A stretch of DNA of 64,000 bases from Dickeya fangzhongdai (GCF_002812485.1 NZ_CP025003.1:682001-746000); one strand, 5' to 3'. Counted from the first letter of the stretch, positions 11,110 through 20,203 are shown. The notes: a model not told the origin generated them from the letters alone. Made by a program: numbers and translations.

Positions 11110-12096
11110 TTACGGGTAGCGTTTATCACGGCCGTGCGGCGTATTCAGGTCCATCTCCGGCCCTACGGAGATGATGCCGTGAGGGTTGATGGTGCCGTGA
11201 CTGCGATAGTAGTGGTGGCGGATATGCGCTATGTCCACGGTGTCGGCTACGCCGGGCAACTGATAGATCTCACGCAGATAACCATACAGGTTCGGGTAAT
11301 CGCTTATCCGGCGTTTGTCGCATTTGAAATGGGTGTGATAGACCGGATCAAAACGGATCAACGTCGTCCACAAACGAATGTCTGCTTCAGTGAGACGATC
11401 GCCGGCCAGATAACGTTGCCGGGCGAGGATGGTTTCCAGTTTGTCCAGGGCGGTAAATACCAGCCCGACGGATTCGTCGTAAGCGGTTTGCGTTGTGGCA
11501 AAGCCGGCTTTGTACACGCCGTTGTTAACCTGGTGGTAAATCCACTCGTTCAGCTCGTCGATTTGCCCTCGCAGCGCCAGCGGATAGTAATCACCGGGTA
11601 TGGCGCCGCAACCGTCGAACGCGCTGTTGAGCATACGGATGATATCCGCGGATTCATTGCTGACGATGGTGTGCTGCTGAGTGTCCCACAGCACGGGAAC
11701 GGTGACTCGCCCGCTGTAGTCGGCTTTGGCGTGCAGATAAAGCTGATAGAGAAATTCGTGCTGATATAGCGTGTCGCCGGTGGCCTGTGGAAAATCGGTG
11801 TCGAAGGTCCAGCCGTGGTCCAGCATCAGCGGGTGCACCACCGAGACATCGATGTGTTGTTCCAGACCTTTGAGTTTTCGCAGTAACAACGTGCGATGAG
11901 CCCAGGGGCAGGCCAGCGATACGTACAGATGGTAGCGACCAGCTTCTGCTTTGAAACCGCCGGTGCCCGTCGGGCCGGCTTCGCCGTCGGCGGTGACCCA
12001 GTTGCGGAAAAATGTCTGCGGCCGCTTGAAATGTCCGCCGGATGACTGGGTTTCATACCAGGTGTCGTGCCATACGCCGTCAACCAATAATCCCAT
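11110..12096 (-). CDS. yqjG: Glutathionyl-hydroquinone reductase YqjG
   Basis: YqjG is a xi-class glutathione transferase that removes glutathione from glutathionyl-hydroquinones in the cytoplasm. The 328-residue protein has the catalytic Cys in YVSLACPWAHRT (about 56-67), followed by LKGLE and SVVHPLM. The helical C-terminal domain has YKAGFATTQTAYDE and the signature TEADIRLWTTLIRFDPVY. The ATG at 12096 is chosen because GGAGG lies 8 bp upstream and the protein then starts MGLLVDGVWHDTWYET like its E. coli counterpart. Plant-derived quinones are a plausible substrate class for a plant pathogen; that last point is inference. Confidence 0.95.
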   Translation of the reverse strand: MGLLVDGVWHDTWYETQSSGGHFKRPQTFFRNWVTADGEAGPTGTGGFKAEAGRYHLYVSLACPWAHRTLLLRKLKGLEQHIDVSVVHPLMLDHGWTFDTDFPQATGDTLYQHEFLYQLYLHAKADYSGRVTVPVLWDTQQHTIVSNESADIIRMLNSAFDGCGAIPGDYYPLALRGQIDELNEWIYHQVNNGVYKAGFATTQTAYDESVGLVFTALDKLETILARQRYLAGDRLTEADIRLWTTLIRFDPVYHTHFKCDKRRISDYPNLYGYLREIYQLPGVADTVDIAHIRHHYYRSHGTINPHGIISVGPEMDLNTPHGRDKRYP

Positions 12097-12200
12097 AGCT
12101 GGATCCTCCAGGAATAATGACAATGGCGGTCACAGCATGCTGTCGACCGCCATCAAATGATAGTCAGGCTGTGTTGCTCAACTGATTATTCAGACTGCCA

Positions 12201-12596
12201 TTACCATTTTTTGTTCAGCAGACGGTCGATGCTGAATGCGCCCGGACCGGTGACGAACAGCAGTACATAGCCGCCGGCGATAGACAGGTTTTTCATGAAC
12301 ATCAACTGGTTGGCGCCCTGAGCGAAATCAGTATGGAAAATGAATGCGGTCAGCAGCGTGAAAATTGCGGTGGCGATTGCAGCGGTGCGGGTCAGGAAGC
12401 CAAACAGAACCGCCAGACCGCCGCCCAGTTCCAGCAGAATGGTCAATGGCAGCAGTGCGCCCGGAACGCCCATCGCCTGCATATACTGTTGGGTTGCGGC
12501 GTAAGATGCGCCCAGTTTGCCGTAACCGGCAACGATAAACAGGATTGGCAGCAGAATACGGGCAACCATCAGCAATGCATTCTCAAAATTTTTCAT
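12201..12596 (-). CDS. yqjF: DoxX family membrane protein YqjF
   Basis: YqjF is a small inner-membrane protein of the DoxX/DoxD family with four hydrophobic segments. Its biochemical role is unsettled; in E. coli it is part of the set of quinone/nitroaromatic-responsive genes controlled by YhaJ. The 131-residue protein matches the E. coli protein throughout (ARILLPILFIVAGYGK, QYMQAMGVPG, SIDRLLNKKW at the C-terminus). I chose the ATG at 12596; 15 further codons upstream are open but unconserved. It is transcribed toward yqjG with a 104-bp gap and may share its transcript. Confidence 0.93.
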   Translation of the reverse strand: MKNFENALLMVARILLPILFIVAGYGKLGASYAATQQYMQAMGVPGALLPLTILLELGGGLAVLFGFLTRTAAIATAIFTLLTAFIFHTDFAQGANQLMFMKNLSIAGGYVLLFVTGPGAFSIDRLLNKKW

Positions 12597-12881
12597 CGAT
12601 ATTCTCCAGTAGTGTGTTTGCTGCCGGAGCAAAATCGACAAGGGCGCATCCGGCGTGGCTTGTTTAGAACGTTTGTGTAACAGATGGGAAGAATACTAGA
12701 GGCGAAAGCGGGCCGGTGCCAGCGAGTAAAATTGTTGTTTTATGTCAGAAAAATTGACCATGCCGGCGACCGATGAACGAAAAAACCGGGAAACGGTATG
12801 TATGCCGACCCCGGTGATGATAAAACGTGACGAGGATACATGGTGAACGAACCGTGCGGCGAAAAGATGGAAAACCGGGCT

Positions 12882-13178
12882 TCACCGCCGTGGCGGTGAT
12901 TGCACTACGGAGCGTATCAGCTTTAATGCGCTCCAGATGCCGGCGGCCTTGCGTGCCAGGTTCATCAGCCGCCGCGGGTGGCGTATCCCCAGTATGGCGA
13001 CGATCGGCGGGATCACGACCAGATAGCGGCGTATCCGCGCCAATTTCTGCCAGTAGTCGTCGCAGGGTGCGGTGATTTCCAGCCAACGGTTTTTGTTCGC
13101 CGCCAGATCCAGCCGTTGTTGTTGGATCTGACGTAGCAGTTGCTGTTTTTCGGCGGCCAGACGCTGCTGACGATTCAT
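12882..13178 (-). CDS. yqjK: YqjK-like membrane-associated protein
   Basis: This is a 98-residue protein of unknown function. It has a glutamine- and arginine-rich N-terminal helix (about residues 3-30, EKQQLLRQIQQQRLDL, likely coiled coil), one short hydrophobic segment (YLVVIPPIVAILGI, about 52-65) and a basic tail. It resembles E. coli YqjK in length, in the QIQQQRLDL stretch and in the IRHP motif. Its start overlaps the yqjE stop by 4 bp (ATGA), so it is translationally coupled as the last gene of the yqjA-mzrA-yqjD-yqjE-yqjK operon. Confidence 0.88.
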   Translation of the reverse strand: MNRQQRLAAEKQQLLRQIQQQRLDLAANKNRWLEITAPCDDYWQKLARIRRYLVVIPPIVAILGIRHPRRLMNLARKAAGIWSALKLIRSVVQSPPRR

Positions 13179-13573
13179 TTTGACTCATCCTCCAGCAGCG
13201 AACGATCCGTCGCCAGCTCTTTGCGTGTGTCCCGCAATAGCGTGGAACGGCGCAGGCGTTTTAGCGTCCAGAGCGCGCCGAACAACGCCAGTCCAAACAG
13301 GGCGGCGGTGATCCAGCACAATGCCGTCAGGCGCAAGGCCGGATCAATGCTCCAGATAATCAGCACAATCAGGCTCATCAGGCCAAACGCCGTGAACAGC
13401 AGGGTCAACCCCACCATCAGCAACAACTGAATCAGCAGGTTTTTTTCCTGCTCCAGTTCCACCACCGCCAGTCTGAGGCGTGTTTCCGCCATACCGACCA
13501 GAATGGCGAGAATCCGCTGTACGGTGGAAACGGCGGTGCTGCCGGGGCCCTGGCGTTGCGGTTCTGTCTCCAT
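13175..13573 (-). CDS. yqjE: YqjE membrane protein (phage-holin-like superfamily)
   Basis: YqjE is a 132-residue inner-membrane protein. It has an N-terminal amphipathic region (AETRLRLAVVELEQEKN, about 29-45), two hydrophobic segments (about 46-75 and 82-105) and a charged tail. It is usually paired with YqjD. Its function is not established. It lies 3 bp after the yqjD stop and overlaps yqjK by 4 bp, so all three are almost certainly co-translated. Confidence 0.9.
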   Translation of the reverse strand: METEPQRQGPGSTAVSTVQRILAILVGMAETRLRLAVVELEQEKNLLIQLLLMVGLTLLFTAFGLMSLIVLIIWSIDPALRLTALCWITAALFGLALFGALWTLKRLRRSTLLRDTRKELATDRSLLEDESK

Positions 13574-13576
13574 AAG

Positions 13577-13882
13577 TTAACGGCGAGCCAGCAACAGACC
13601 CAACACCACGCCGACGGCGGCACCGATGCCAACCCCGGTCCAGGGATTTTTATGTACGAAATCATCGGCGCACTGGGTCGCTTCGCGGGCTTGCGCCGTA
13701 ATCCGTTCGCCGGTGTCATTCAGACGTTCGCGTGACTCTTTGAGGACGGTTTCAGCCTTATCGCGCAGTTTGTCCAGTTCGGCTTTGGACTTATCGCTGG
13801 AGGAGCGTAACACCTCTTCCAGTGTGTCTCCCAGAGAACGCAGCTCTGCTCGCAACTGTTCGGTATTGGATTCTTGTGCCAT
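13577..13882 (-). CDS. yqjD: YqjD, DUF883-type ribosome-associated C-tail-anchored protein
   Basis: The 101-residue protein belongs to the YqjD/ElaB/YgaM family. In E. coli these proteins sit in the inner membrane through a C-terminal tail and bind ribosomes in stationary phase. The sequence shows a long charged coiled-coil helix (about 5-70), the conserved FVHKNPWTGVGIGAAVG hinge, and a C-terminal glycine-rich hydrophobic anchor ending in LLLARR. AGGAGTG precedes the ATG. yqjC, which lies upstream of yqjD in E. coli, is missing: 187 bp of gene-free sequence separate mzrA from yqjD. Confidence 0.94.
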   Translation of the reverse strand: MAQESNTEQLRAELRSLGDTLEEVLRSSSDKSKAELDKLRDKAETVLKESRERLNDTGERITAQAREATQCADDFVHKNPWTGVGIGAAVGVVLGLLLARR

Positions 13883-14069
13883 GTGAACACTCCTTTATTT
13901 GATGAATCATAGTGTTAACCACTTTCAGTGTTAACTATAGTGCAGATTTTCATCTTTGCTGAAGGAATGACTACGGATAATTCTGATAACCCGCTGTAAA
14001 ACTGGCGAAATTAGTTCGAAAAGAAGGGAATGACATAACAGGCGGCGCACAGTTCGTGTCCGCAGGGGA

Positions 14070-14420
14070 TCAGCTTCTGATAACCGGCGAAGCGCCGTTG
14101 ATGCGTTGGGCGATGACAAGGGCGTGCGGCAGCGCGGTGCTCAGTATTTCTCTGGCCGCGCCGCTTTGCTCCGGCGAAGACAGCCGCACGATGATGCTGT
14201 CGTTTTCCGGGGTAATGCTCTTGATGGCGATACCCCGTTCGTTAAGCCGCTGGTAAATATAGAAGCCATCCGGCAAAGGCGCGCCCTGATGCAGCGGGGT
14301 AATGTGCAGCATCACCTCGTCCGGCAGACGCCGTGACGACATAGAGAGCAGCACGACCAGCGGCAACAGCAGCAGCAACAGACGCCAGGCGGAGGGCTTT
14401 CTGAACCTGCGGTTGGTCAT
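14070..14420 (-). CDS. mzrA: Modulator of EnvZ/OmpR, MzrA
   Basis: MzrA is a small bitopic inner-membrane protein that connects CpxA envelope stress to EnvZ/OmpR in E. coli by contacting EnvZ. The 116-residue protein has a short basic N-terminus, one membrane segment (about 13-28) and a periplasmic domain with the conserved PDGFYIYQRLNERGI, KSITPENDSIIVRL and LPHALVIAQ stretches. I chose the ATG at 14420, 3 bp after the yqjA stop and with AAAGGA 8 bp upstream. A TTG one codon earlier is possible but unnecessary. Confidence 0.9.
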   Translation of the reverse strand: MTNRRFRKPSAWRLLLLLLPLVVLLSMSSRRLPDEVMLHITPLHQGAPLPDGFYIYQRLNERGIAIKSITPENDSIIVRLSSPEQSGAAREILSTALPHALVIAQRINGASPVIRS

Positions 14421-14423
14421 CAA

Positions 14424-15098
14424 TCAATTCCTTTTTTCACGTGCCATCATGCGTTTTTTACGCCACAGCACCAGCAGCGACCCTGCCAGCCCGATAAACA
14501 GCAAAACCAGCGGCAGCATCATCAGGCAGAACATCAGCTGGTCTTCGTATTTGCGGAATACCGGGGTTTTGCCCAGCGCGAAACCGAGAGAAACCAGAAT
14601 GATGACCCACAAAAAACCACTCATCCAGTTGAAGAACTGGAAACGGGTGTTATTCAGCCCGGACAGCCCGGCAATGGTCGGCAGCAAGGTTCGGATGAAG
14701 GCCAGGAAACGGCCGATCAACAGCGCCGATAACCCATGACGGTGGAACAACTGATGCGCCCGCTGGTGATAGTGTGATGGAAGATGCGACAACCATCCTT
14801 GAACGACTCGCGTATTTCCGAGCCATTTTCCCTGCAGATAACTGACCCAGCAGCCAAGACTGGCGGCAGTGGTTAACAGCGCGATGGTGAACGGGTAATT
14901 CATGGTGCCTTTGGCTACCAGCACCCCCACCAGAATCAGCAGGCTGTCGCCCGGCAGGAAAGCCGCCGGCAGCAGGCCGTTTTCCAGGAACAAAATCAAA
15001 AACAGCAGCAGGTAAATCGTCCAGACCAGTTTGGGATTGGCCAGGACTTCGAAATTCTGGTGCCAGAGAGCATGCAAAAGTTCTTTAACTATATCCAT
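14424..15098 (-). CDS. yqjA: DedA family membrane protein YqjA
   Basis: YqjA is a DedA/SNARE-associated family inner-membrane protein. In E. coli it is needed, redundantly with YghB, for cell division, proton-motive-force homeostasis and alkaline tolerance. Members of the family are linked to undecaprenyl-phosphate or lipid flipping. The 224-residue protein has the DedA features: FLENGLLPAAFLPGDSLL (with the acidic membrane residues), G-x-W-V-S-Y, and GRFLAFIRTLLPTIAGL with the essential arginines. It heads the yqjA-mzrA-yqjD-yqjE-yqjK transcript. Confidence 0.95.
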   Translation of the reverse strand: MDIVKELLHALWHQNFEVLANPKLVWTIYLLLFLILFLENGLLPAAFLPGDSLLILVGVLVAKGTMNYPFTIALLTTAASLGCWVSYLQGKWLGNTRVVQGWLSHLPSHYHQRAHQLFHRHGLSALLIGRFLAFIRTLLPTIAGLSGLNNTRFQFFNWMSGFLWVIILVSLGFALGKTPVFRKYEDQLMFCLMMLPLVLLFIGLAGSLLVLWRKKRMMAREKRN

Positions 15099-15275
15099 CT
15101 GGTGTTCCTGTACTGCGGCGTTGGAGAAACCACGCTGAGAACCTGTGACCCGTCAGCGCTGCCGCCGTTGGCATAGTCCGATGTTCTGAACCATGAACGG
15201 GCGCGCTGATGAGCCGGGTACGCAGAGCGGTCATTGCTGTACATCGGGTGGCGTGCTCCTTCACGAGCCTGCACA

Positions 15276-15451
15276 TATACCCTTCATACTTCAAGTGGCT
15301 GCCTTCGATCACTCCAGTCGCTTACCGGGCTCCTGGGGAGTCACTCGCTTGCCGCGTTACAAGACTCGTAATGAGCCCTATCCTGAAGGACCAAACGCGT
15401 TGCCTTGTTCAACACGCGAGCGTTTCGTCCTGCAACTCGAATTTTGGGGTA
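15276..15451 (+). repeat. Degraded ERIC element, long form with about 73-bp insert
   Basis: Left end TATACCCTTCATACTTCAAG, core CTCCTGGGGAGTCACTCG and right end TCCTGCAACTCGAATTTTGG match ERIC, with parts of the left arm lost. A 73-bp insert sits at the same place as in the element at 2828-3043, and the two inserts are related (both contain GTTACAAG, TAATGAGCC, CCTGAAGG and TTGTTCAACACG). Confidence 0.75.
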
Positions 15452-15832
15452 CAGACTGATGTCATTATCCGTGTGTGGCCGATGGCATGTCCTGTTTACG
15501 CTGATAAACGTTGCGATACGGGCAGTTGACCGGCTTGCCGGGGCATACTGGCGCTTTTCAGCGCATTTCCCCACTTGCCATGTTCCTTTCCGGTTATTTT
15601 GCCTTTCAGGTCGTTCTGCCAGTAATTAAGCGTAAAAAAAGTACCCTAACTGTAACAAAAGCAGTGCGGGCGAGATAGGAAAATATCACGTTCTGAAAAC
15701 GTATAACGACCTGTTTATTGGGAAAAGGTTGTGATTGCCGTCATATTTTACACTTGCTGACAGAACTCGACGCTGGATGACTTTTTTGCCCCCGAATGGT
15801 GGGGGCAAAATGCAGGAAAGGTATGCAGAAAT
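15452..15832. other. Gene-free stretch between ERIC element and exuR
   Basis: I see no credible gene here. A perfect 10-bp stem (TTTTGCCCCC/GGGGGCAAAA, 15784-15810, 7-base loop) lies 22 bp after the exuR stop and probably shapes the 3' end of its mRNA. It has no T tract in the right position on either strand. Confidence 0.5.
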
Positions 15833-16612
15833 TCAGGATTTGCCGTTGGTGATGTGATCGAGATGGACGACCGGATTTTCGGCGAACATGTAGCGATCGA
15901 CATTAAATTCGAAGTCATCGGTAGTGGCGCGGAACAGCATCTGCTTGGTGTTCTCCAGGTGTTGCCACATCGCCAGTTTGGCGGCGTAAGGATCTTTGCG
16001 GATCAGCGCCTTAAGAATCTGATCATGCTCTTCGCACCAGCTTTCGATCGACTTGTCGTCGATATGTTCATGCAGCTTGCGCCAGTAAGGGTTGTGGATA
16101 CGCTGGCTCCACATCTTTTCCACGATGGTGGCCATTGCCGAGTTCTGGGTAGCCAGCGCGACCTGTACGTGGAATTTCAGATCCCACTCCGAATCGCGGA
16201 AACGATCTTCCTGACGGGCGTTTTCCTGAATCTCCATCAGTTGGATGATGTCCTGCCGGGTGACCTGAGTGGCGGCGAACTCTGCGATATTGCTTTCTAT
16301 CAATTGGCGCGCCTGCAGCAGCTCGAACGGCCCGGCGGTAAGAAAATCGGCGTCGCTGCCGTTGGCGGCCAGCAGATGGCGCTGTTGACTGGACATAACG
16401 TGAATGCCGGAGCCTTTGCGAACCTCCACGTAACCTTCCACTTCCAGCATGATGATGGCTTCACGTACCACGGTACGGCTGACGTTCATCTCTTCGGAAA
16501 TATTGCGCTCGGCCGGCAACTTGTCGCCCACCGGATAAACGCCGTTCTCAATGCGTTGTTTCAATTCTGCGGCCAACTGCTGGTAGAGCCGTCTGGATTC
16601 TGTCAGTGCCAT
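15833..16612 (-). CDS. exuR: Hexuronate repressor ExuR (GntR/FadR family)
   Basis: ExuR represses the galacturonate/glucuronate genes until a hexuronate-derived inducer binds. The 259-residue protein has the GntR winged helix ([29 protein letters not shown], about 7-35, and [20 protein letters not shown]). Its all-helical FadR-type effector domain closely resembles E. coli ExuR ([45 protein letters not shown]). The ATG at 16612 gives the E. coli-like start; upstream in-frame codons are unconserved. It lies downstream of exuT on the same strand and probably has its own promoter in the 241-bp gap. Confidence 0.97.
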   Translation of the reverse strand: MALTESRRLYQQLAAELKQRIENGVYPVGDKLPAERNISEEMNVSRTVVREAIIMLEVEGYVEVRKGSGIHVMSSQQRHLLAANGSDADFLTAGPFELLQARQLIESNIAEFAATQVTRQDIIQLMEIQENARQEDRFRDSEWDLKFHVQVALATQNSAMATIVEKMWSQRIHNPYWRKLHEHIDDKSIESWCEEHDQILKALIRKDPYAAKLAMWQHLENTKQMLFRATTDDFEFNVDRYMFAENPVVHLDHITNGKS

Positions 16613-16792
16613 GATGCCTGCTCTTAAGATAGAGGACGCTCCCTGAGGCAACGTGCGTCACTGCGTCTATCTCGTTATGATGATTTCGTTAATGTAGACT
16701 GATATTCAGAGTAGATTTGTTATACCACCTACAGCGGACGGCGACCAACACCCACGTCACAGTTAGCTGTTGTGATAAACCCAGAGGAAAGG

Positions 16793-16830
16793 ATTCATCC
16801 GGTATCCCATGATCATGATACCGGATGAAT
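16793..16830 (-). terminator. Perfect 14-bp hairpin after exuT
   Basis: ATTCATCCGGTATC and its exact complement flank a 10-base loop (CCATGATCAT), 24 bp beyond the exuT stop. There is no T tract, so it may be a Rho-assisted 3' end or an mRNA stabiliser rather than a classic terminator. Confidence 0.55.
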
Positions 16831-16853
16831 GGCGTGAAGCAGAAATTTGTCTG

Positions 16854-18155
16854 TTAGTGTTGCTGTGCGGCTTTCAGGTCGGTGCCGTTATTTCCCTCTT
16901 CGGAAGCCGGGTGGTTTTTCAGTACCGTCCAGATAACGATCGCGCCCAGCAGGTCGAAGATAGCCAGTACGGCGAACAGCGGGCTAAAGCCGATGGTATC
17001 GGCCAGCGCACCTACCACCAGGGCGAACAGGGTGCTGGCGGTCCAGGCGGCCATCCCGGTCAGACCGTTGGCGGTGGCCACTTCGTTACGGCCGAACACG
17101 TCGGAAGACAGGGTGATCAGCGCACCGGACAGGGACTGATGGGCAAAGCCGCCGACGCACAGCAGCGCGATAGCGATATACGGGCTGGTGAACAGGCCGA
17201 TGGTGCCGGGGCCGATCATCAGCAGCGCGCCCAGGGTGACGACCAGTTTGCGGGAAACGATCAGGTTCACCTTGAAGTATTTCTGGAACAACATCGGCAT
17301 ATAACCACCAAGGATACAGCCCAGGTCGGCGAACAGCATCGGCATCCAGGCGAACATGGCGATTTCTTTCAGGTTAAAGCCATAGACTTTGAACATGAAC
17401 AGCGGGATCCAGGCGTTGAAAGTACCCCAGGCCGGCTCAGCCAGAAAACGCGGCAGCGCGATGCCCCAGAACTGACGGTTGCGCAGAATCTGCCAGGCGG
17501 ACAGTTTCTTGGCGTTGCCAACCTGATGCTGAGCTTCCTGACCGCTCAGGATGTAGTCGCGCTCTTCCGCGCTGAGTTTTTTCTGATCTTTCGGATGCTT
17601 ATAGAAGTACAACCAGCCGATTGCCCACACCATGCTCAGCGCACCGGTGATCAGGAACGCCATCTGCCAGCTGTGCGCCATGATAGCCCAGACCACCAGC
17701 GGCGGAGCCAGCATGCCGCCGATTGAAGAACCGACGTTGAAGTAACCGACCGCGACGGAGCGCTCTTTGGCCGGGAACCATTCGCTACTGGCTTTCAGGC
17801 CGGCGGGAATCATCGCCGCTTCTGCCGCACCGACCGCGCCGCGCGCGATGGCCAGGCCGCCCCAGCTGTTAGCCATCGCGGTGCCGGCGCAGAACAACGC
17901 CCACAGGATAGCAAATACGGCATAGCCGACTTTAGTGCCCAGCAAATCCAGTACATAACCGGCGATCGGCTGCATGATGGTGTAGCAGGCTGAATAGGCC
18001 GCAATGATATAGGAATATTGCTGGGTGCTGATATGGAGCTGTTCCTGCAGTGTTGGCGCCGCTGCGGCAATTGCGTTACGCGTCAGGTAGCCCAGAACGG
18101 TACCGATGGTCACCAGTCCGATCATGTACCAGCGCAAGCCTTTGATCTTGAACAT
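16854..18155 (-). CDS. exuT: Hexuronate transporter ExuT (MFS)
   Basis: ExuT is an inner-membrane proton symporter of the anion:cation symporter branch of the MFS that imports galacturonate and glucuronate. These are end products of pectin breakdown. The 433-residue protein has 12 predicted membrane segments, the typical start MFKIKGLRWYMIGLV, RGAVGAAEAAMIPAGLKASSEWFP, and the late ALITLSSDVFGRNEVATANGL segment. I chose the ATG at 18155, with GGAGAG 9 bp upstream; the open frame continues 76 codons upstream without family similarity. It is divergent from uxaC across a 516-bp regulatory region. Confidence 0.97.
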   Translation of the reverse strand: MFKIKGLRWYMIGLVTIGTVLGYLTRNAIAAAAPTLQEQLHISTQQYSYIIAAYSACYTIMQPIAGYVLDLLGTKVGYAVFAILWALFCAGTAMANSWGGLAIARGAVGAAEAAMIPAGLKASSEWFPAKERSVAVGYFNVGSSIGGMLAPPLVVWAIMAHSWQMAFLITGALSMVWAIGWLYFYKHPKDQKKLSAEERDYILSGQEAQHQVGNAKKLSAWQILRNRQFWGIALPRFLAEPAWGTFNAWIPLFMFKVYGFNLKEIAMFAWMPMLFADLGCILGGYMPMLFQKYFKVNLIVSRKLVVTLGALLMIGPGTIGLFTSPYIAIALLCVGGFAHQSLSGALITLSSDVFGRNEVATANGLTGMAAWTASTLFALVVGALADTIGFSPLFAVLAIFDLLGAIVIWTVLKNHPASEEGNNGTDLKAAQQH

Positions 18156-18425
18156 GTTAAATATCTCTCCGAGTTTAATTACCACAGCGGAACCTGTCAT
18201 CGGTCTGCCGCGATAGGTGTAGACCACGCCGAAAGTGACGGGGCGCAGCTGCGCCCCGGTCAAAGCCTGCGGGAGTTGCCGCCTGACCGGTTGCCCTGCC
18301 GCCGGGCACGGCTGGCGGGCTGCGACGGCGATCCCGCCGCGCGCGTTATTGTTTTCCGGCGGGGATATCAACCCTGTTGACAATATTGAGATTGAATCCC
18401 CTCATCAGGCAGCGCTACAATAATT

Positions 18426-18438
18426 TGTCATACCAATT
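18426..18438 (-). promoter_or_regulatory. ExuR-like half-operator near exuT
   Basis: Read on the minus strand, AATTGGTATGACA matches one arm of the known ExuR/UxuR motif (AAATTGGTATACCAATTT). It lies about 270 bp upstream of exuT. Confidence 0.5.
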
Positions 18439-18532
18439 TAAAAGTTGAGTGATATCACAAAACCATTATTTTGATAGGGAATAAAATAACCCGGCCCACA
18501 GGAACCGCCGTCTGGCGAGGTGGAAGCGTAAA

Positions 18533-18616
18533 AATGGTGTGATGGGAAGCGATTTATGCCATTTTTGCGATCATGACCTCACTAATGGTGTCAGTTATCG
18601 CAGATAATTGGTGTGA
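18533..18616 (+). promoter_or_regulatory. Three ExuR-like direct half-sites upstream of uxaC
   Basis: AATGGTGTGA (18533), AATGGTGTCA (18584) and AATTGGTGTGA (18606) repeat the same half-site in one orientation. The last is about 55 bp before the uxaC start. They are probable ExuR contacts controlling uxaCBA. Confidence 0.5.
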
Positions 18617-18671
18617 TATCTTTGTAAGCGTGACCGCATTTGGTTGGCAAATGTAGTGTGAGGAAGCGAAC

Positions 18672-20081
18672 ATGCCCCAGTTTTTAAGTGAAGATTTTTT
18701 GTTGGATACTGAGTTTTCCCGTCGGCTGTACCATGAATTCGCAGCGGATCAGCCCATTTTTGATTACCACTGCCATTTGCCGCCTGCGCAGATTGCCGAG
18801 AATTACCGCTTTAAAAACCTGTATGACATCTGGCTGAAGGGCGACCATTACAAATGGCGCGCCATGCGCACCAACGGCGTGCCGGAGCGTTTCTGTACCG
18901 GCGACGCCAGCGATTGGGAGAAATTCGAAGCCTGGGCCGCCACCGTACCGCATACCATCGGCAACCCGCTGTATCACTGGACGCACCTGGAACTGCGCCG
19001 TCCGTTCGGCATCACCGGCACCCTGCTGTCGCCGTCTACCGCCAAAGACATCTGGAACCGCACCAACGCTCTGCTGGAGCGTGACGAGTTCAGCGCGCGC
19101 GGCATCATGCAGCAGATGAACGTGAAAATGGTCGGCACCACCGACGATCCAATCGACGATCTGGTGCACCATAAAGCGGTCGCTCAGGATAAAACCTTCT
19201 CTATCAAGGTGCTGCCAAGCTGGCGTCCTGACAAGGCATTCAATATCGAACTGGCGACCTTTAACGATTATATGGCGAAGCTCGGTGAAGTGTCCGATAC
19301 CGACATCCGCCGTTTCAGCGACCTGCAGGCCGCGTTGACCAAGCGTCTGGACCACTTCGCCGCACACGGCTGTAAAGTGTCCGACCATGCGCTGGACGTC
19401 GTGCTGTACGCCGACGCGGATGAAGCCACGCTGGATGGCATTCTGGCCCGTCGCCTGTCCGGCGCAACCCTGAGCGAACACGAAGTGGCGCAGTTCAAAA
19501 CCGCGGTACTGGTGTGGCTGGGCGCCGAATACGCACGCCGCGGCTGGGTGCAGCAGTATCACATCGGCGCACTGCGCAACAACAACCTGCGCCAGTTCAA
19601 TCTGCTGGGGCCGGATGTGGGCTTCGACTCCATCAACGATCGCCCGCTGGCGCAGGAGCTGTCCTGTCTGCTCAGCAAGCAGAATGAAGAAAACCTGCTG
19701 CCGAAAACCATCCTGTACTGCCTGAACCCGCGTGATAACGAAGTGCTGGGCACCATGATCGGCAACTTCCAGGGCGAAGGTATGCCGGGCAAGATGCAGT
19801 TCGGTTCCGGCTGGTGGTTCAACGACCAGAAAGACGGCATGCAGCGTCAGATGACGCAGCTGGCGCAACTGGGTCTGCTGAGCCGTTTCGTCGGCATGCT
19901 GACCGACAGCCGCAGCTTCCTGTCCTACACCCGTCATGAATACTTCCGCCGCATTCTGTGCCAGATGATCGGCCGCTGGGTGGAAGATGGCGAGGCGCCG
20001 GGCGACCTGCCGCTGCTGGGCGAGATGGTGAAAAATATCTGTTTCGATAACGCCAAAAACTATTTCGGCATCGAGTTATAA
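18672..20081 (+). CDS. uxaC: Uronate isomerase UxaC
   Basis: UxaC interconverts D-galacturonate and D-tagaturonate (and glucuronate and fructuronate), the first cytosolic step after ExuT. It is 469 residues, the family's usual length. It belongs to the amidohydrolase-fold uronate isomerases and shows FDYHCHLPP (about 30-38, metal-binding His pair), the conserved KPTDDPI-equivalent [10 protein letters not shown], and the C-terminal [27 protein letters not shown] precedes the ATG. It is the first gene of uxaC-uxaB-uxaA. An ERIC element begins 2 bp after its stop. Confidence 0.98.
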   Translation: MPQFLSEDFLLDTEFSRRLYHEFAADQPIFDYHCHLPPAQIAENYRFKNLYDIWLKGDHYKWRAMRTNGVPERFCTGDASDWEKFEAWAATVPHTIGNPLYHWTHLELRRPFGITGTLLSPSTAKDIWNRTNALLERDEFSARGIMQQMNVKMVGTTDDPIDDLVHHKAVAQDKTFSIKVLPSWRPDKAFNIELATFNDYMAKLGEVSDTDIRRFSDLQAALTKRLDHFAAHGCKVSDHALDVVLYADADEATLDGILARRLSGATLSEHEVAQFKTAVLVWLGAEYARRGWVQQYHIGALRNNNLRQFNLLGPDVGFDSINDRPLAQELSCLLSKQNEENLLPKTILYCLNPRDNEVLGTMIGNFQGEGMPGKMQFGSGWWFNDQKDGMQRQMTQLAQLGLLSRFVGMLTDSRSFLSYTRHEYFRRILCQMIGRWVEDGEAPGDLPLLGEMVKNICFDNAKNYFGIEL

Positions 20082-20083
20082 CC

Positions 20084-20203
20084 AAAATAATTCGAGTTGC
20101 AGGAAGGCGGCAACCGAGGGAATCCCTGGGAGCTTACATCAGTAAGTGACCGGGGTGAGTAAGGGCAGCCAACATACCTGCAACTTGAAGTATGACGGGT
20201 ATA
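20084..20203 (-). repeat. ERIC element inside the uxaCBA operon
   Basis: This is a near-complete ERIC in reverse orientation (AATAATTCGAGTTGCAGGAA at one end; GCAACTTGAAGTATGACGGG at the other; core GGGAGCTTACATCAGTAAGT). It occupies most of the 304-bp gap between uxaC and uxaB and would be transcribed as part of the operon mRNA. Confidence 0.9.

Noticed and set aside
15784..15810. Perfect TTTTGCCCCC/GGGGGCAAAA hairpin as exuR intrinsic terminator
   Set aside because: On both strands the stem is followed by A residues rather than T, so it does not fit a classic intrinsic terminator; recorded only as a structure.
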